Source of the DNA: an uncultured Lachnospiraceae bacterium
GTDB lineage: Bacteria > Bacillota > Clostridia > Lachnospirales > Lachnospiraceae
DNA length: 64,000 nt
Assembly: GCA_910588285.1 (NCBI GenBank)
Contig: CAJUQB010000004.1
Coordinates: 1-64,000, forward strand
Direction of reading: 5' to 3'
The stretch's first letter is position 1, and each line of letters starts with the position of its first letter. The position numbers and the translations under genes are program-made. Positions 51,759-60,040 of the stretch are shown piece by piece. Below the pieces are notes generated by a model. It saw only the letters and a list, made by a program, of their open reading frames with translations, did not search any database and was not told the DNA's origin.

Positions 51759-52121
51759 TTACGAAAATCCATCCTCCACATGGAGCACCGTTTCTCCCAG
51801 AATCCCCACCACGTCAAAACGGCAGGGGGTATCCTGGGGCAGGTGATGCATATACAGATACGCCTGGGCCGCCCTGCGGATCCTTCCCTGCTTGCGGCTG
51901 TCCACTGCCTCCAGGGGATGCCCTTCCCCGTCATTCTTCCGGTATTTTACCTCCACGAAAACGAGATATCGTCCATCCCTGGCAATCAGGTCGATCTCCC
52001 CTGCCCTTGTATAGTAATTCCGTTCCAGAATCCGATACCCCTTCTGTTCCAGGTAGTCTGCTGCCAGCTGCTCATAGATTGCCCCGGTCCTTCGGTGGTT
52101 TCGCTCTGTCCGCTCTGTCAT
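51759..52121 (-). CDS. YraN family (UPF0102) nuclease-fold protein
   Basis: A 120-residue protein of the UPF0102/YraN family, with the restriction-endonuclease-like core: GAIYEQLAADYLEQKGYRIL, RAGEIDLIARDGRYLVFVEV and KYRKNDGEGHPLEAVDSRKQ (D, ExK pattern). Its function is unknown, possibly DNA processing. Its ATG overlaps the stop of the FlhB-like gene (ATGA). Synteny rnhB-ylqG-ylqH-yraN is common in Clostridia. Confidence 0.9.
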   Translation of the reverse strand: MTERTERNHRRTGAIYEQLAADYLEQKGYRILERNYYTRAGEIDLIARDGRYLVFVEVKYRKNDGEGHPLEAVDSRKQGRIRRAAQAYLYMHHLPQDTPCRFDVVGILGETVLHVEDGFS

Positions 52122-52420
52122 AGAAGCTTCTCCCGAAGCTTATCCATACGGTCCACAAACACCAGGATCTCCGCTACCACCTCGTATAGCTCCGGCGGGA
52201 TGGTGTCTCCGATCTCCAGCTTCGCCAAGGTGGCGGCCAGCTTATCATCCTTGTGTAAGGGCACATCCGCCTCCTTGGCCTTCTCAATGATCCGCTCCGC
52301 CAGCAGGCCCTTTCCTGCTGCCAGGATCCTGGGCGCCTGATCCCCCGGCTCATAGCCTAAGGCCACCGCGGTTTTATTTCTTCTGATCTCACTAAGCTCC
52401 TGCTCCTCTTTTCTGCCGGC
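52118..52420 (-). CDS. FlhB C-terminal-domain-like protein (YlqH type)
   Basis: A 100-residue protein resembling the cytoplasmic domain of the flagellar export switch FlhB: RRNKTAVALGYEPGDQAPRI, LAAGKGLLAERIIEKAKEAD and PPELYEVVAEILVFV. The NPTH autocleavage motif of FlhB is replaced by NKTA, so no cleavage is expected. It corresponds in position and content to B. subtilis YlqH, which follows ylqG. No other flagellar gene is nearby. GAGGTGAGCGTT favours the ATG at 52420. Confidence 0.88.
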   Translation of the reverse strand, partial: AGRKEEQELSEIRRNKTAVALGYEPGDQAPRILAAGKGLLAERIIEKAKEADVPLHKDDKLAATLAKLEIGDTIPPELYEVVAEILVFVDRMDKLREKLL

Positions 52421-52472
52421 CATAACGCTCACCTCTTTTTATAAAATCAACTTCCGTTCGAAAAAATGGCAC

Positions 52473-54470
52473 TTAAGTCAACACATCAAAGGAATACCGC
52501 TGCAGCTTCCCGATGGGTGCTCCCTGCTCCAGGAAATCCTCCACAAAATCAATCTCCTGCTGCCGCTGCTCGGTCTGAAAGCTGCACTGATAGCCCTTGC
52601 GGGCCAAGGCCGCGTCCAGCTCCTCCAGGTGCGCCTCCACCAGATCCAGGGCTGCCTCGTCCGACATACAGAAATGGGTGGTAACGTGGCTGCCCAGCAT
52701 CTTGATCCGCACATCCGTAACTCCCAGATTGTCCAGCTCCAGATGCAGCAGGGCAGACAGCTCCCCCTCCTTATCCCGAAGGCTTTTCTTGTTGGTATAT
52801 ACATACAGGTCGCTGTGGGCATTCTGCCCCCGCAGCTTCAGGGGAAGCTGCACGTAATTATACAGCTGGTTGATCTGCTGCATCATCTCCAGATTCCCCC
52901 GGACCTGGGTCGTATTCCTGGCCGCAGCGCCATCCTGCTTCCCGGCCTGCTGCAGCAGCTGCTCCAGCTTTCCCATTTGCCGGTTCAGACGCTCATACAG
53001 CTGCTCCACTGCCTTTTCCTGCTCCACCTGGCGGGGTTCCATCAGCCATTGCTCTGACATTGCCTGCCGCAGCAGCCGCTGATAGCCCTTTCCGGAAAGG
53101 AGGGATTTGAGCTTCTCCCCCTCCAGGAAAGGCTGCTTCTCCAGCTGTCCTGCAATGGCCTTCAGCAGCTCCTGGGCGCTTTGGGAGGTGTTCAGCTTCC
53201 CCCCCGAAAACAGCGCCGGGTCCTGCTCCATCCCCGGCAGCTGCCTAAGCTGGCTCTCCAGGCTCTCCAGCGCCTCCTGGCCCATAAATGCAGAGACCAG
53301 AGCTGCCCCTGACGGCAATTGGCCCCCCTGGGAATTCACCCCTGGCTGTCCCTCCTGTGCCGCTGCCTCACCTGTATGTTCAAGCCCCGGCATAAGCTGC
53401 CCTTCCTGCACCTGTGCCGCTGCCTTTCCGTCCTGACCGGCAGACGCCTCCGCGCCGGACAAGAGCTGACCATCCAAAACGGCTGCCACCACCTTCCCTT
53501 CCTGGCCGGCAGATGCCTCCGCTCCCGACAGCAGCTGACCGTCCAAAACGGCCGTCACCTTCCCTTCCTGGCCGGCAGATGCCTCTGCTCCCGGCAGCAG
53601 CTGACCATCCAAAAGGGCTGCCGTCACCCTTCCGTCCTGGCCGGCAAGGCCCTCCCCGGTCCCGGGAACTGCCTGCCCCGGTACTCCGGCTGCCTGCTGC
53701 TCTCCTGCCGTTCCCTGTCCCGGCGCTTCCGGAAGGGCAGGCTCCTCCAGAATCTCCAAAGCCTGCAGCAAGCCCTTATTCAGCGCCAGCAGCTCCTGGC
53801 TGCTGCCTTCCCCCTGGGATAACAGCTCCGGAAGCTGGTTCATCATCTGGCTAAACCGTTCCACCAGGGAATGGTTTCCCTGCTTATACGCCTCAAACTG
53901 CTGCACCATGGTCTCCGTAATGGGAAAGCCCAGCTTTTTCATCTGTGCCAGGCTCTCCGGCCCGGCGCCGGGAAACATCTGCAGCTGCCGCGCCATGGTA
54001 AGCAGACTGTTCTTATTGATGGGAAGCTGGTTCTGCATCATTGCGTTGACCATCTGCAGGTTCCGTTCATTGACCATAAGTCCCGCCGCTGCCAGCGCCT
54101 TCTGCAGGGTAGGATTGTATGCGCTCTCCACCGGCACCTGCCGCAGCATCAGCTGATTATTTTGGTTGGATTTCACCTGGAACAATACCGGCTGCCCCTG
54201 TGTCACCGATACCCCGGAATCCAGCCTTGCATGAACGGTCTGGCCGTTGTCCAGACTTACCGTGACATTTCCATCCTTCATCTGCGTCACGGTGCCGGTG
54301 AACATACTGCCCTTCCCCAGCTGCATCAGCTCCTGGGAAACCGCATTTGCCGCATCCGATACCACGGCATTGGCCCCGTGATGCACGCCGGCAGATACGA
54401 CCCCATTTGCCAGGCCCTGCCCTGTGGATAATTGATTCTGATATTGTGTAATTCCGCCCAGATTTGCCAT
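52473..54470 (-). CDS. YlqG-like / flagellar hook-length-control-like protein
   Basis: A 665-residue soluble protein. The N-terminal region (TGTVTQMKDGNVTVSLDNGQ, VLFQVKSNQNNQLMLRQVPV) and C-terminal region (QLPLKLRGQNAHSDLYVYTN, KEGELSALLHLELDNLGVTD) are conserved, the latter resembling the hook-length control (FliK) C-terminal domain. The middle is a low-complexity Gly/Ala/Gln-rich insert with tandem repeats of about 22 residues. Position between rnhB and the FlhB-like gene matches ylqG of Bacillus. The start at 54470 follows AAAGGAGTTTCC. Such FliK/FlhB-like pairs are retained in non-flagellate Firmicutes; the role is unknown. Confidence 0.82.
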   Translation of the reverse strand: MANLGGITQYQNQLSTGQGLANGVVSAGVHHGANAVVSDAANAVSQELMQLGKGSMFTGTVTQMKDGNVTVSLDNGQTVHARLDSGVSVTQGQPVLFQVKSNQNNQLMLRQVPVESAYNPTLQKALAAAGLMVNERNLQMVNAMMQNQLPINKNSLLTMARQLQMFPGAGPESLAQMKKLGFPITETMVQQFEAYKQGNHSLVERFSQMMNQLPELLSQGEGSSQELLALNKGLLQALEILEEPALPEAPGQGTAGEQQAAGVPGQAVPGTGEGLAGQDGRVTAALLDGQLLPGAEASAGQEGKVTAVLDGQLLSGAEASAGQEGKVVAAVLDGQLLSGAEASAGQDGKAAAQVQEGQLMPGLEHTGEAAAQEGQPGVNSQGGQLPSGAALVSAFMGQEALESLESQLRQLPGMEQDPALFSGGKLNTSQSAQELLKAIAGQLEKQPFLEGEKLKSLLSGKGYQRLLRQAMSEQWLMEPRQVEQEKAVEQLYERLNRQMGKLEQLLQQAGKQDGAAARNTTQVRGNLEMMQQINQLYNYVQLPLKLRGQNAHSDLYVYTNKKSLRDKEGELSALLHLELDNLGVTDVRIKMLGSHVTTHFCMSDEAALDLVEAHLEELDAALARKGYQCSFQTEQRQQEIDFVEDFLEQGAPIGKLQRYSFDVLT
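53412..53650. repeat. In-frame tandem repeats of about 69 bp in the YlqG-like gene
   Basis: At least three near-identical units encode variants of LDGQLLSGAEASAGQEGKV; diverged ones flank them. Unit length is a multiple of three (63-69 bp), so gain or loss of units keeps the frame. Confidence 0.85.
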
Positions 54471-54540
54471 GGAAACTCCTTTCCTGATACCGGCTGACAT
54501 TCCCCTGCCCCCATGGTCCATGAGTAGCATTCCCGCCGGA

Positions 54541-55299
54541 TCAGATAAAACTTCTGATAAAGGTGGCCCGGTGAATAGGACTGGGGCCATACTTTTTCAA
54601 TGCCTCAATATGTGACGCAACGCCATAGCCCTTGTTGGAGGCAAAGCCGTATTCCGGCATAAGCCTGTCATACTCCACCATCAGCCGGTCCCTGGTGACC
54701 TTGGCCACAATGCTGGCTGCGCCAATGGAAATGCTTCTGGCATCTCCGTGAATGATCGGCACCTGGCGGATGGATATCCCCGGAATCGTTACTGCGTCAT
54801 TTAATAATATATCGGGCATTACAGCCAGATTCTGAATGGCCTCTCCCATAGCCTCATAGGTGGCCTGCAAAATATTGATCTCGTCAATACGCCCATGGGA
54901 CGCCATCCCAATGCCTACTGCCACAGCCTGCTCCATGATGATCTCGTAGAGCTCCTCCCTTTTTTTCTCGGAAAGCTTCTTGGAATCATTGATATATAAA
55001 ATCCCGCAGTCCTTGGGCAGGATCACCGCCCCGGCAACCACCGGACCTGCCAGAGGTCCCCGGCCCACCTCATCGATGCCGCAGATAAACTCACAATCCC
55101 CGTAGGCCCGCTCATATTCCTGCAATTGATAGATGCGCTGTCTCTCTGCCTCCAGCTTCTCCTGCCGGCGATTCGCCTGTTCTACAAGCTTTCGGACGCC
55201 CTCCCGTCCATCCTGCATATATTCTGCTACAAAAGCAGGCAGCTGCTCATCTGCCGCTGCCTGTAATTCTCTTCTGATCTCTTGGATCGCCTTTGCCAT
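54541..55299 (-). CDS. rnhB: Ribonuclease HII
   Basis: A 252-residue RNase HII that removes ribonucleotides and RNA primers from DNA. The catalytic core begins FICGIDEVGRGPLAGPVVAG (first Asp-Glu pair), with ILYINDSKKLSEKKREELYE and the third acid region MPDILLNDAVTIPG. The C-terminal IGAASIVAKVTRDRLMVEYD is diagnostic. An N-terminal extension of about 70 residues (coiled coil) is usual for the Clostridia form. It is 18 bp from the signal peptidase gene. Confidence 0.94.
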   Translation of the reverse strand: MAKAIQEIRRELQAAADEQLPAFVAEYMQDGREGVRKLVEQANRRQEKLEAERQRIYQLQEYERAYGDCEFICGIDEVGRGPLAGPVVAGAVILPKDCGILYINDSKKLSEKKREELYEIIMEQAVAVGIGMASHGRIDEINILQATYEAMGEAIQNLAVMPDILLNDAVTIPGISIRQVPIIHGDARSISIGAASIVAKVTRDRLMVEYDRLMPEYGFASNKGYGVASHIEALKKYGPSPIHRATFIRSFI

Positions 55300-55317
55300 C
55301 TTTTGTTCCTCTCCTGC

Positions 55318-55941
55318 CTATTGATGCTTTATGAATCCAAATTTAGAGAAGGGGTAGATTCGCAGCCATGCCCGGCCAATAATATCCTCCCGCTTAATAT
55401 TCGCCACACTGGGATCCCGGCTGTCACTGCTGTGATTGCGGTTATCCCCCAGCACAAAATACTCGTCCTCTCCCAGCGTAACAGGCTGCTCTGCCAGTCC
55501 CAGGTTGGTGGGTGCAATCACCTCCCGGCCATAGGATTCTGCCAGCTCCTCCCCATTGATATAGATCGTGCCCTTGGCATCAATCTGTACCGTCTCACCC
55601 GGCAGACCGATAATCCGCTTAATATAGTAGGTATTGTCCTTATATTGGAAAGGAAATACAATGATATCAAACCGCTCCGGATCCCGGAACCGGTATGTAA
55701 TCTTATCCACAATCAAATTGTCCCTATCGCTCAAAGTGTTTTCCATGGACTGCCCGTCAACCTCTGTCCGCTGCCCCACATAATGGATCACCAGATAGGT
55801 CAGGACAAAAACAATGGCAATATACATCAAAAAGCTCAATGTCTCCTTCACCGCAGAGGGAAGTCTGCCCCCTTTCTCCTGATCCTTTTTCTCTCTCTGT
55901 TCTTCCAGCTTCTCTTCTCTCCGTTCTTCTCTCTGTCCCAT
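55318..55941 (-). CDS. lepB: Signal peptidase I (first copy)
   Basis: A 207-residue type I signal peptidase: a charged N-terminal tail (Glu/Arg/Lys-rich), one transmembrane helix (about 35-55), catalytic Ser in EVDGQSMENTL and Lys in YYIKRIIGLPGETVQI, then EYFVLGDNRNHSSDSR. The start at 55941 follows AAAGGAATTGAA. A second copy is at 56893-57522, separated by rbgA. The two may process different precursors. Confidence 0.92.
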   Translation of the reverse strand: MGQREERREEKLEEQREKKDQEKGGRLPSAVKETLSFLMYIAIVFVLTYLVIHYVGQRTEVDGQSMENTLSDRDNLIVDKITYRFRDPERFDIIVFPFQYKDNTYYIKRIIGLPGETVQIDAKGTIYINGEELAESYGREVIAPTNLGLAEQPVTLGEDEYFVLGDNRNHSSDSRDPSVANIKREDIIGRAWLRIYPFSKFGFIKHQ

Positions 55942-56001
55942 TTCAATTCCTTTCTGCCTGCTTTTCAATACTTCTTTTCAACATTTATTGTAAGCCTCTT
56001 G

Positions 56002-56841
56002 CTATGGAAATTCAAGCGTAATTTTCCCCAATCGTCCGCCTCGAAACTCATCCAGCAATAATGCCGCTGCCTTGGAATAATCCAGCTCTCCGCCTTTTCT
56101 GACGCATCCCCGGTTTTTGGCAATCTGCAGCAGGAGCTCTGGAGCCTCTTGCTCCTCGGATACCTGATACCGCTCTCTTAGGACACCCGGATACTCACGG
56201 GCCAGGATCCGGATCAGCTCCAGGGATAATTCGTCCATATTCAAAATCTCGTCCTTGATGGAGCCCACCAGCGCCAGGTACAGCCCTACGCTCTGATCTT
56301 CGAATTTGGGCCACAGGATCCCCGGCGTATCCAGAAGCTCCACCTGGCGGTTCAGGCGGATCCACTGCTTCCCCTTGGTGACCCCGGGCTTATTGCCGGT
56401 TTTGGCACAGGCCTTTCCTGCATAGGTATTGATAAAGGTGGATTTGCCCACATTGGGGATCCCCACAATCATGGCCCGCACCGGGCGGTTCAAGATCCCG
56501 CGCCTTTTATCCCGCTCTGTCTTCTCCCTGCAGGCCTCGGTAATGACCCTGGAAATGGCCTTCATACTACCCTTATTCCTGGAATCTGCCTCTGCCACAA
56601 AATATCCCTTTTCCTGGAAAAAGGAGGCCCATTCCTTTGTCCGCACCGGATCCGCCAGGTCTGCTTTGTTCATCAGGATCAGCCGCGCCTTCTGCCTGCC
56701 AATCCGGTCAATGTCCGGATTGCGGCTGGCGCTGGGGATCCTGGCATCCACCAATTCGATCACAAGATCAATCAGCTTGATGTCCTCTTCCATTTGCCGT
56801 CTGGCCTTTGTCATATGGCCGGGATACCATTGAAACTCCAT
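56002..56841 (-). CDS. rbgA: Ribosome biogenesis GTPase RbgA/YlqF
   Basis: A 279-residue circularly permuted GTPase needed for late assembly of the 50S subunit. Motif order G4-G1-G3 is visible: LILMNKADLADPVRTKEW, MIVGIPNVGKSTFIN and VELLDTPGILWP. It begins MEFQWYPGHMTKARRQMEED, the classic YlqF start. It lies between the two signal peptidase genes, as in related Clostridia. Confidence 0.95.
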   Translation of the reverse strand: MEFQWYPGHMTKARRQMEEDIKLIDLVIELVDARIPSASRNPDIDRIGRQKARLILMNKADLADPVRTKEWASFFQEKGYFVAEADSRNKGSMKAISRVITEACREKTERDKRRGILNRPVRAMIVGIPNVGKSTFINTYAGKACAKTGNKPGVTKGKQWIRLNRQVELLDTPGILWPKFEDQSVGLYLALVGSIKDEILNMDELSLELIRILAREYPGVLRERYQVSEEQEAPELLLQIAKNRGCVRKGGELDYSKAAALLLDEFRGGRLGKITLEFP

Positions 56842-56892
56842 TGTTCTTTCTCCTATTTATTTCCTATTATTTCCTTTTTCCGATTCGATCAT

Positions 56893-57522
56893 CTATTGAA
56901 TAAAGCCCAGCTTATCAAAGGGCGACACGATAAACCATGCTTTTCCCTCAATGTATTCCTTTTTTACATTGCCGATATTGGCATAACGGCTGTCCTCGCT
57001 GTTGTTGCGGTTATCCCCCAGCACGAAAAACTCCCCTTCTTCCACCACAATGGGCTCCTCCGCCATAAGGCCGTTTTCAATGGAAGGGTTCTCGATCTGC
57101 TCATCAAACAGCTGGTCATTGACATACACCTTCCCGCCTTTGATCTGCACCGTATCCCCGGGCACGGCAATGACACGTTTTACATAATGGTGGGATTTTT
57201 CGTTGCCATTTGGCAGAAAAACAATCAGGTCATTGGGCTTGGGATCCACAAGCTTATAGACAAAGCGGTTGATTAGTATTGTCTCATCTCCCGTCAAGGT
57301 TGGCTCCATAGACTGTCCTACCACATGGATGCGCATCCCAAAGAAATATACGCACAGCACTGCCACTGCCGCTGCCAGGAGAATCTCCGCCAGCCAGCCT
57401 GCCACTGCCTTCATATGCGCTGTATCTACGCCCTTCTTCCTCTGGCCAAAGCTTAAGCCTGCCGAGGACCTCCGCCGGCCGTAATGCCTTGCTATTTCGA
57501 ATTGATTTCGTCTGCGTCTCAT
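56893..57522 (-). CDS. lepB: Signal peptidase I (second copy)
   Basis: A 209-residue type I signal peptidase with an Arg-rich N-terminus (MRRRRNQFEIARHYGRRRSS), a transmembrane helix (LAEILLAAAVAVLCVYFFGM), catalytic Ser in HVVGQSMEPTL and Lys in HYVKRVIAVPGDTVQI, and FFVLGDNRNNSEDSRYANIG. Possible starts are 57603, 57546 and 57522. The last has GTAGAGGAC at the right spacing. The terminator-like hairpin at 57587-57615 implies a promoter of its own or read-through. Confidence 0.9.
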   Translation of the reverse strand: MRRRRNQFEIARHYGRRRSSAGLSFGQRKKGVDTAHMKAVAGWLAEILLAAAVAVLCVYFFGMRIHVVGQSMEPTLTGDETILINRFVYKLVDPKPNDLIVFLPNGNEKSHHYVKRVIAVPGDTVQIKGGKVYVNDQLFDEQIENPSIENGLMAEEPIVVEEGEFFVLGDNRNNSEDSRYANIGNVKKEYIEGKAWFIVSPFDKLGFIQ

Positions 57523-57586
57523 AATTCTGTCCTCTACTGAATCCATATTGCAGCGGATTACATGATATGCCCTGTACACATGACAG

Positions 57587-57615
57587 AAAAGGGACTGTAT
57601 CATAACAGCCCCTTT
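57587..57615 (-). terminator. Terminator after rplS
   Basis: On the minus strand AAAGGGGCTGT-TATGAT-ACAGTCCCTTT, an 11-bp stem with one G-U pair, followed by TTCTG. It is located 25 bp after the rplS stop. Confidence 0.6.
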
Positions 57616-57639
57616 CTCTCTTACGCCACCGCAAAGGAA

Positions 57640-57993
57640 TTATTTTACACGTTCCTTAACCTTTGCACGCTTGCCTACACGGTCTCTCAGGTAATTCAGC
57701 TTCGCACGTCTTACCTTACCGTAACGGACAACCTCTACCTTCTCAACATTGGGAGAATGCAGCGGCCAGGTCTTCTCAACGCCAACGCCGTTGGAAAACT
57801 TACGGACGGTGAAGGTCTCGCGGCTGCTGCCGCCCTGTCTCTTCAATACAATGCCCTCAAATACCTGAATTCTCTCGCGGTTTCCCTCCTTGATCTTGCC
57901 GTATACCTTGACGGTATCGCCAACACGGAACTGGGGAACCTCTGCCTTCAGCTGCTCTGCCTCAATGCTTTTGATAATCTCTGCTGCGTTCAT
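57640..57993 (-). CDS. rplS: Ribosomal protein L19
   Basis: A 117-residue L19 (bL19) with the usual length and sequence: [40 protein letters not shown] and [33 protein letters not shown] precedes ATG 57993. It follows trmD after 131 bp containing a promoter, and is ended by the hairpin at 57587-57615. Confidence 0.98.
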   Translation of the reverse strand: MNAAEIIKSIEAEQLKAEVPQFRVGDTVKVYGKIKEGNRERIQVFEGIVLKRQGGSSRETFTVRKFSNGVGVEKTWPLHSPNVEKVEVVRYGKVRRAKLNYLRDRVGKRAKVKERVK

Positions 57994-58074
57994 TCTGTGA
58001 CCTCCTAATGAATTAGATGTTCTTAATACGTCTGTAACAGAGGACCATCCTGTTTACTTGTCTCACGGAGATTA

Positions 58075-58103
58075 ATTTTATCATATCTGTTGCAAAAAAG
58101 CAA
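58075..58103 (-). promoter_or_regulatory. Promoter of rplS
   Basis: TTGCTT (58098-58103), a 17-base spacer and TAAAAT (58075-58080) on the minus strand, 80 bp before the rplS start, leaving a leader of about 75 nucleotides. Confidence 0.55.
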
Positions 58104-58124
58104 GCCTTTTTTCGAGAAAACCCG

Positions 58125-58835
58125 CTACTCCCCCCCGCCTCCTTGGCCCTCCACATACCGCTGCCACAGATCCGGCCTGCGCTCCCTGGTCCGAAGCTCT
58201 GCCTGCTGCTGCCGCCAATCCGCGATATTCTTGTGATGGCCGGACAGCAGCACCTGGGGCACCCTTTTTCCCATCCACTCCTCCGGCCTGCTGTACTGGG
58301 GATATTCCAGCAGGTCATTTTCAAAGGACTCCCAGCTGCCGGATTCCTGGTTGGTCAGCACCCCGGGCACCATACGGGAAATGGCGTCTACCATCACCAT
58401 GGCCGGAAGCTCCCCGCCTGTGAGCACGTAATCCCCAATGGAAACATAATCCGTCACAATCTCCTCCAGCACCCGCTCGTCAATGCCCTCGTAATGGCCG
58501 CAGAGAAAAATGAGATCCTGCTCCCCGGCATACTCCTTAGCCATAGTCTGGGTAAATGTTGGGCCCTGGGGGGTCAGGTAGACGCACCGGGGGCGGTAAC
58601 CCAGCCGGTCTGTCACTGATTTCCAGGCGTCATAGACCGGCTGGGCCTGCATCAGCATCCCGGCGCCGCCGCCGTAGGGATAATCGTCCACCCGGTTATG
58701 CCGGTCCAGGGTATAATCCCGAATATTCACAGTCTCTATGGCAAGATGCCCGGCCTGTACCGCCCGGCCAATGATACTGGTGTTCAGCCCCTCCCGCACC
58801 ATATCCGGAAACAGCGTCAAAATATAAAAATTCAT
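58125..58835 (-). CDS. trmD: tRNA (guanine37-N1)-methyltransferase
   Basis: A 236-residue SPOUT methyltransferase that makes m1G37 in tRNA: MNFYILTLFPDMVREGLNTS, YPYGGGAGMLMQAQPVYDAW, LSGHYEGIDERVLEE-type segment (LCGHYEGIDERV) with SIGDYVLTGGELPAMVMVDA forming the trefoil-knot AdoMet site. It ends in the C-terminal basic region. It starts 12 bp after the rimM stop (AGGAGAGTATGGG). Confidence 0.97.
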   Translation of the reverse strand: MNFYILTLFPDMVREGLNTSIIGRAVQAGHLAIETVNIRDYTLDRHNRVDDYPYGGGAGMLMQAQPVYDAWKSVTDRLGYRPRCVYLTPQGPTFTQTMAKEYAGEQDLIFLCGHYEGIDERVLEEIVTDYVSIGDYVLTGGELPAMVMVDAISRMVPGVLTNQESGSWESFENDLLEYPQYSRPEEWMGKRVPQVLLSGHHKNIADWRQQQAELRTRERRPDLWQRYVEGQGGGGE

Positions 58836-58846
58836 CCCATACTCTC

Positions 58847-59365
58847 CTAATCCATAAGCCCCGGCAGCACATGCACCGTCATGCTCCGGTTCTCCATATC
58901 CACCTCTAAAATGCAGTCCAAAATGGCTGGCAGCAGCAAATCCTTCCGCCCCGGCTGGCTGACCACGTACACATCATTGGCCCCGGTCTGCAGCACGTCC
59001 GTGATGGTTCCGAGGGCTTCCCCCTCCTTGGATACCACCGACAGGCCAATCAGATCCGCAATGAAATATTCTCCCTCCTCGCAGGGTACTGCCTGTTCCC
59101 TGGTCACGTACAGAGGCCGGCCCCTCCAGCCCTCCACATCATTGATACTGTCAAATCCTTTAAATTTCAGGATCACCAGATTTTTGAAAAATTTCACCTG
59201 GGTAATTTCCAGCTCCTTGAGCTCCTGCTGATTTTTCCCAATATCCATAAATACATGCTTCAGCTTTTTGAAACGTTTCGCATCATCGGTAGTAGGGAAT
59301 ACCTTCACCGCTCCCCCCACGCCATGTGTAGTTGTAATAGCCCCCACCTGCAATAAATCTTCCAT
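58847..59365 (-). CDS. rimM: Ribosome maturation factor RimM
   Basis: A 172-residue RimM: N-terminal barrel (DLLQVGAITTTHGVGGAVKV) and PRC-type C-terminal barrel (DLIGLSVVSKEGEALGTITD, PAILDCILEVDMENRSMTVH). It assists 16S rRNA processing and 30S maturation by binding S19. The start at 59365 follows AGGAGGGAACG; the frame is open to 59398. A hairpin lies between khpA and rimM (59443-59484). Confidence 0.95.
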   Translation of the reverse strand: MEDLLQVGAITTTHGVGGAVKVFPTTDDAKRFKKLKHVFMDIGKNQQELKELEITQVKFFKNLVILKFKGFDSINDVEGWRGRPLYVTREQAVPCEEGEYFIADLIGLSVVSKEGEALGTITDVLQTGANDVYVVSQPGRKDLLLPAILDCILEVDMENRSMTVHVLPGLMD

Positions 59366-59442
59366 CGTTCCCTCCTTCTTGCCCCGCTTTTTGGGCATAT
59401 AGGTATACCCGCAGGGTGCTTCCTCCTTCTTGCCCGTGCAAA

Positions 59443-59484
59443 AAGACTATGGGACTTTGGATTCCTCCAAAACCTCATAGTCTT
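59443..59484 (-). terminator. Hairpin between khpA and rimM
   Basis: On the minus strand AAGACTATG-24 bases-CATAGTCTT is followed by TTTTGC. Immediately after the khpA stop, it may act as partial terminator/attenuator that sets the ratio of ribosomal protein S16 to RimM/TrmD. Confidence 0.6.
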
Positions 59485-59488
59485 CTCT

Positions 59489-59719
59489 TTACTGTACGAT
59501 CTCAACGACCACCTTTTTGTCTTCCTTGGAAGCTGCCGCTTTCACAACAGAACGGATCGCCTTGGCAATACGCCCCTGCTTACCGATCACCTTACCCATA
59601 TCAGACTGGGCGACCCGAAGCTCGACAACAATCGACTTTTCTGTTTCTTTTTCCGTAACCACAACCTCATCGGGGCGTTCCACCAATGCCTTTGCAATTA
59701 CTTCTACCAGCTCTTTCAT
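59489..59719 (-). CDS. khpA: KH-domain RNA-binding protein KhpA
   Basis: A 76-residue single KH-domain protein: LVEVIAKALVERPDEVVVTE, ELRVAQSDMGKVIGKQGRIA and KAIRSVVKAAASKEDKKVVV. The GKQG loop is the RNA-binding GxxG of KH domains. In Firmicutes KhpA pairs with KhpB/Jag. Located 18 bp after rpsP, the usual synteny. Confidence 0.95.
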   Translation of the reverse strand: MKELVEVIAKALVERPDEVVVTEKETEKSIVVELRVAQSDMGKVIGKQGRIAKAIRSVVKAAASKEDKKVVVEIVQ

Positions 59720-59737
59720 CGTGTCACCTCACGCTTC

Positions 59738-59980
59738 TTACTTTTCGATACCGGCCAATTTGAAAATCTTGCCTACCATCTCTGTGGGCTGCGCACCATT
59801 TGCCAGCCACTTCTTAGCCAGCTCCTCATTTACGTGGAACTCGCTGGGATTCCTGGTGGGGTCATAGGTTCCAATCTCCTCAATGAATCTTCCATCTCTT
59901 GGGGAGCGGGAATCTGCAACAACGATTCTATAGAAAGGAGCCTTCTTCTGTCCCATTCTCTTCAATCTGATCTTTACCAT
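59738..59980 (-). CDS. rpsP: Ribosomal protein S16
   Basis: An 80-residue S16: [40 protein letters not shown] and [19 protein letters not shown]. Normal length and sequence. It follows ffh after 60 bp and precedes khpA, the standard order. GAGGAGGTGAAACAGA precedes the start. Confidence 0.98.
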   Translation of the reverse strand: MVKIRLKRMGQKKAPFYRIVVADSRSPRDGRFIEEIGTYDPTRNPSEFHVNEELAKKWLANGAQPTEMVGKIFKLAGIEK

Positions 59981-60040
59981 TCTGTTTCACCTCCTCATGA
60001 TTTCTTCTATAATAACCTGCATGTGCAGCTTATTTGCTTC

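Noticed and set aside
52118-52420. Type III secretion / flagellar export switch
   Set aside because: The NPTH cleavage motif is absent and no other export genes are present; synteny fits YlqH.
53412-53650. CRISPR-like or satellite array
   Set aside because: The units are in-frame coding repeats of the YlqG-like protein.
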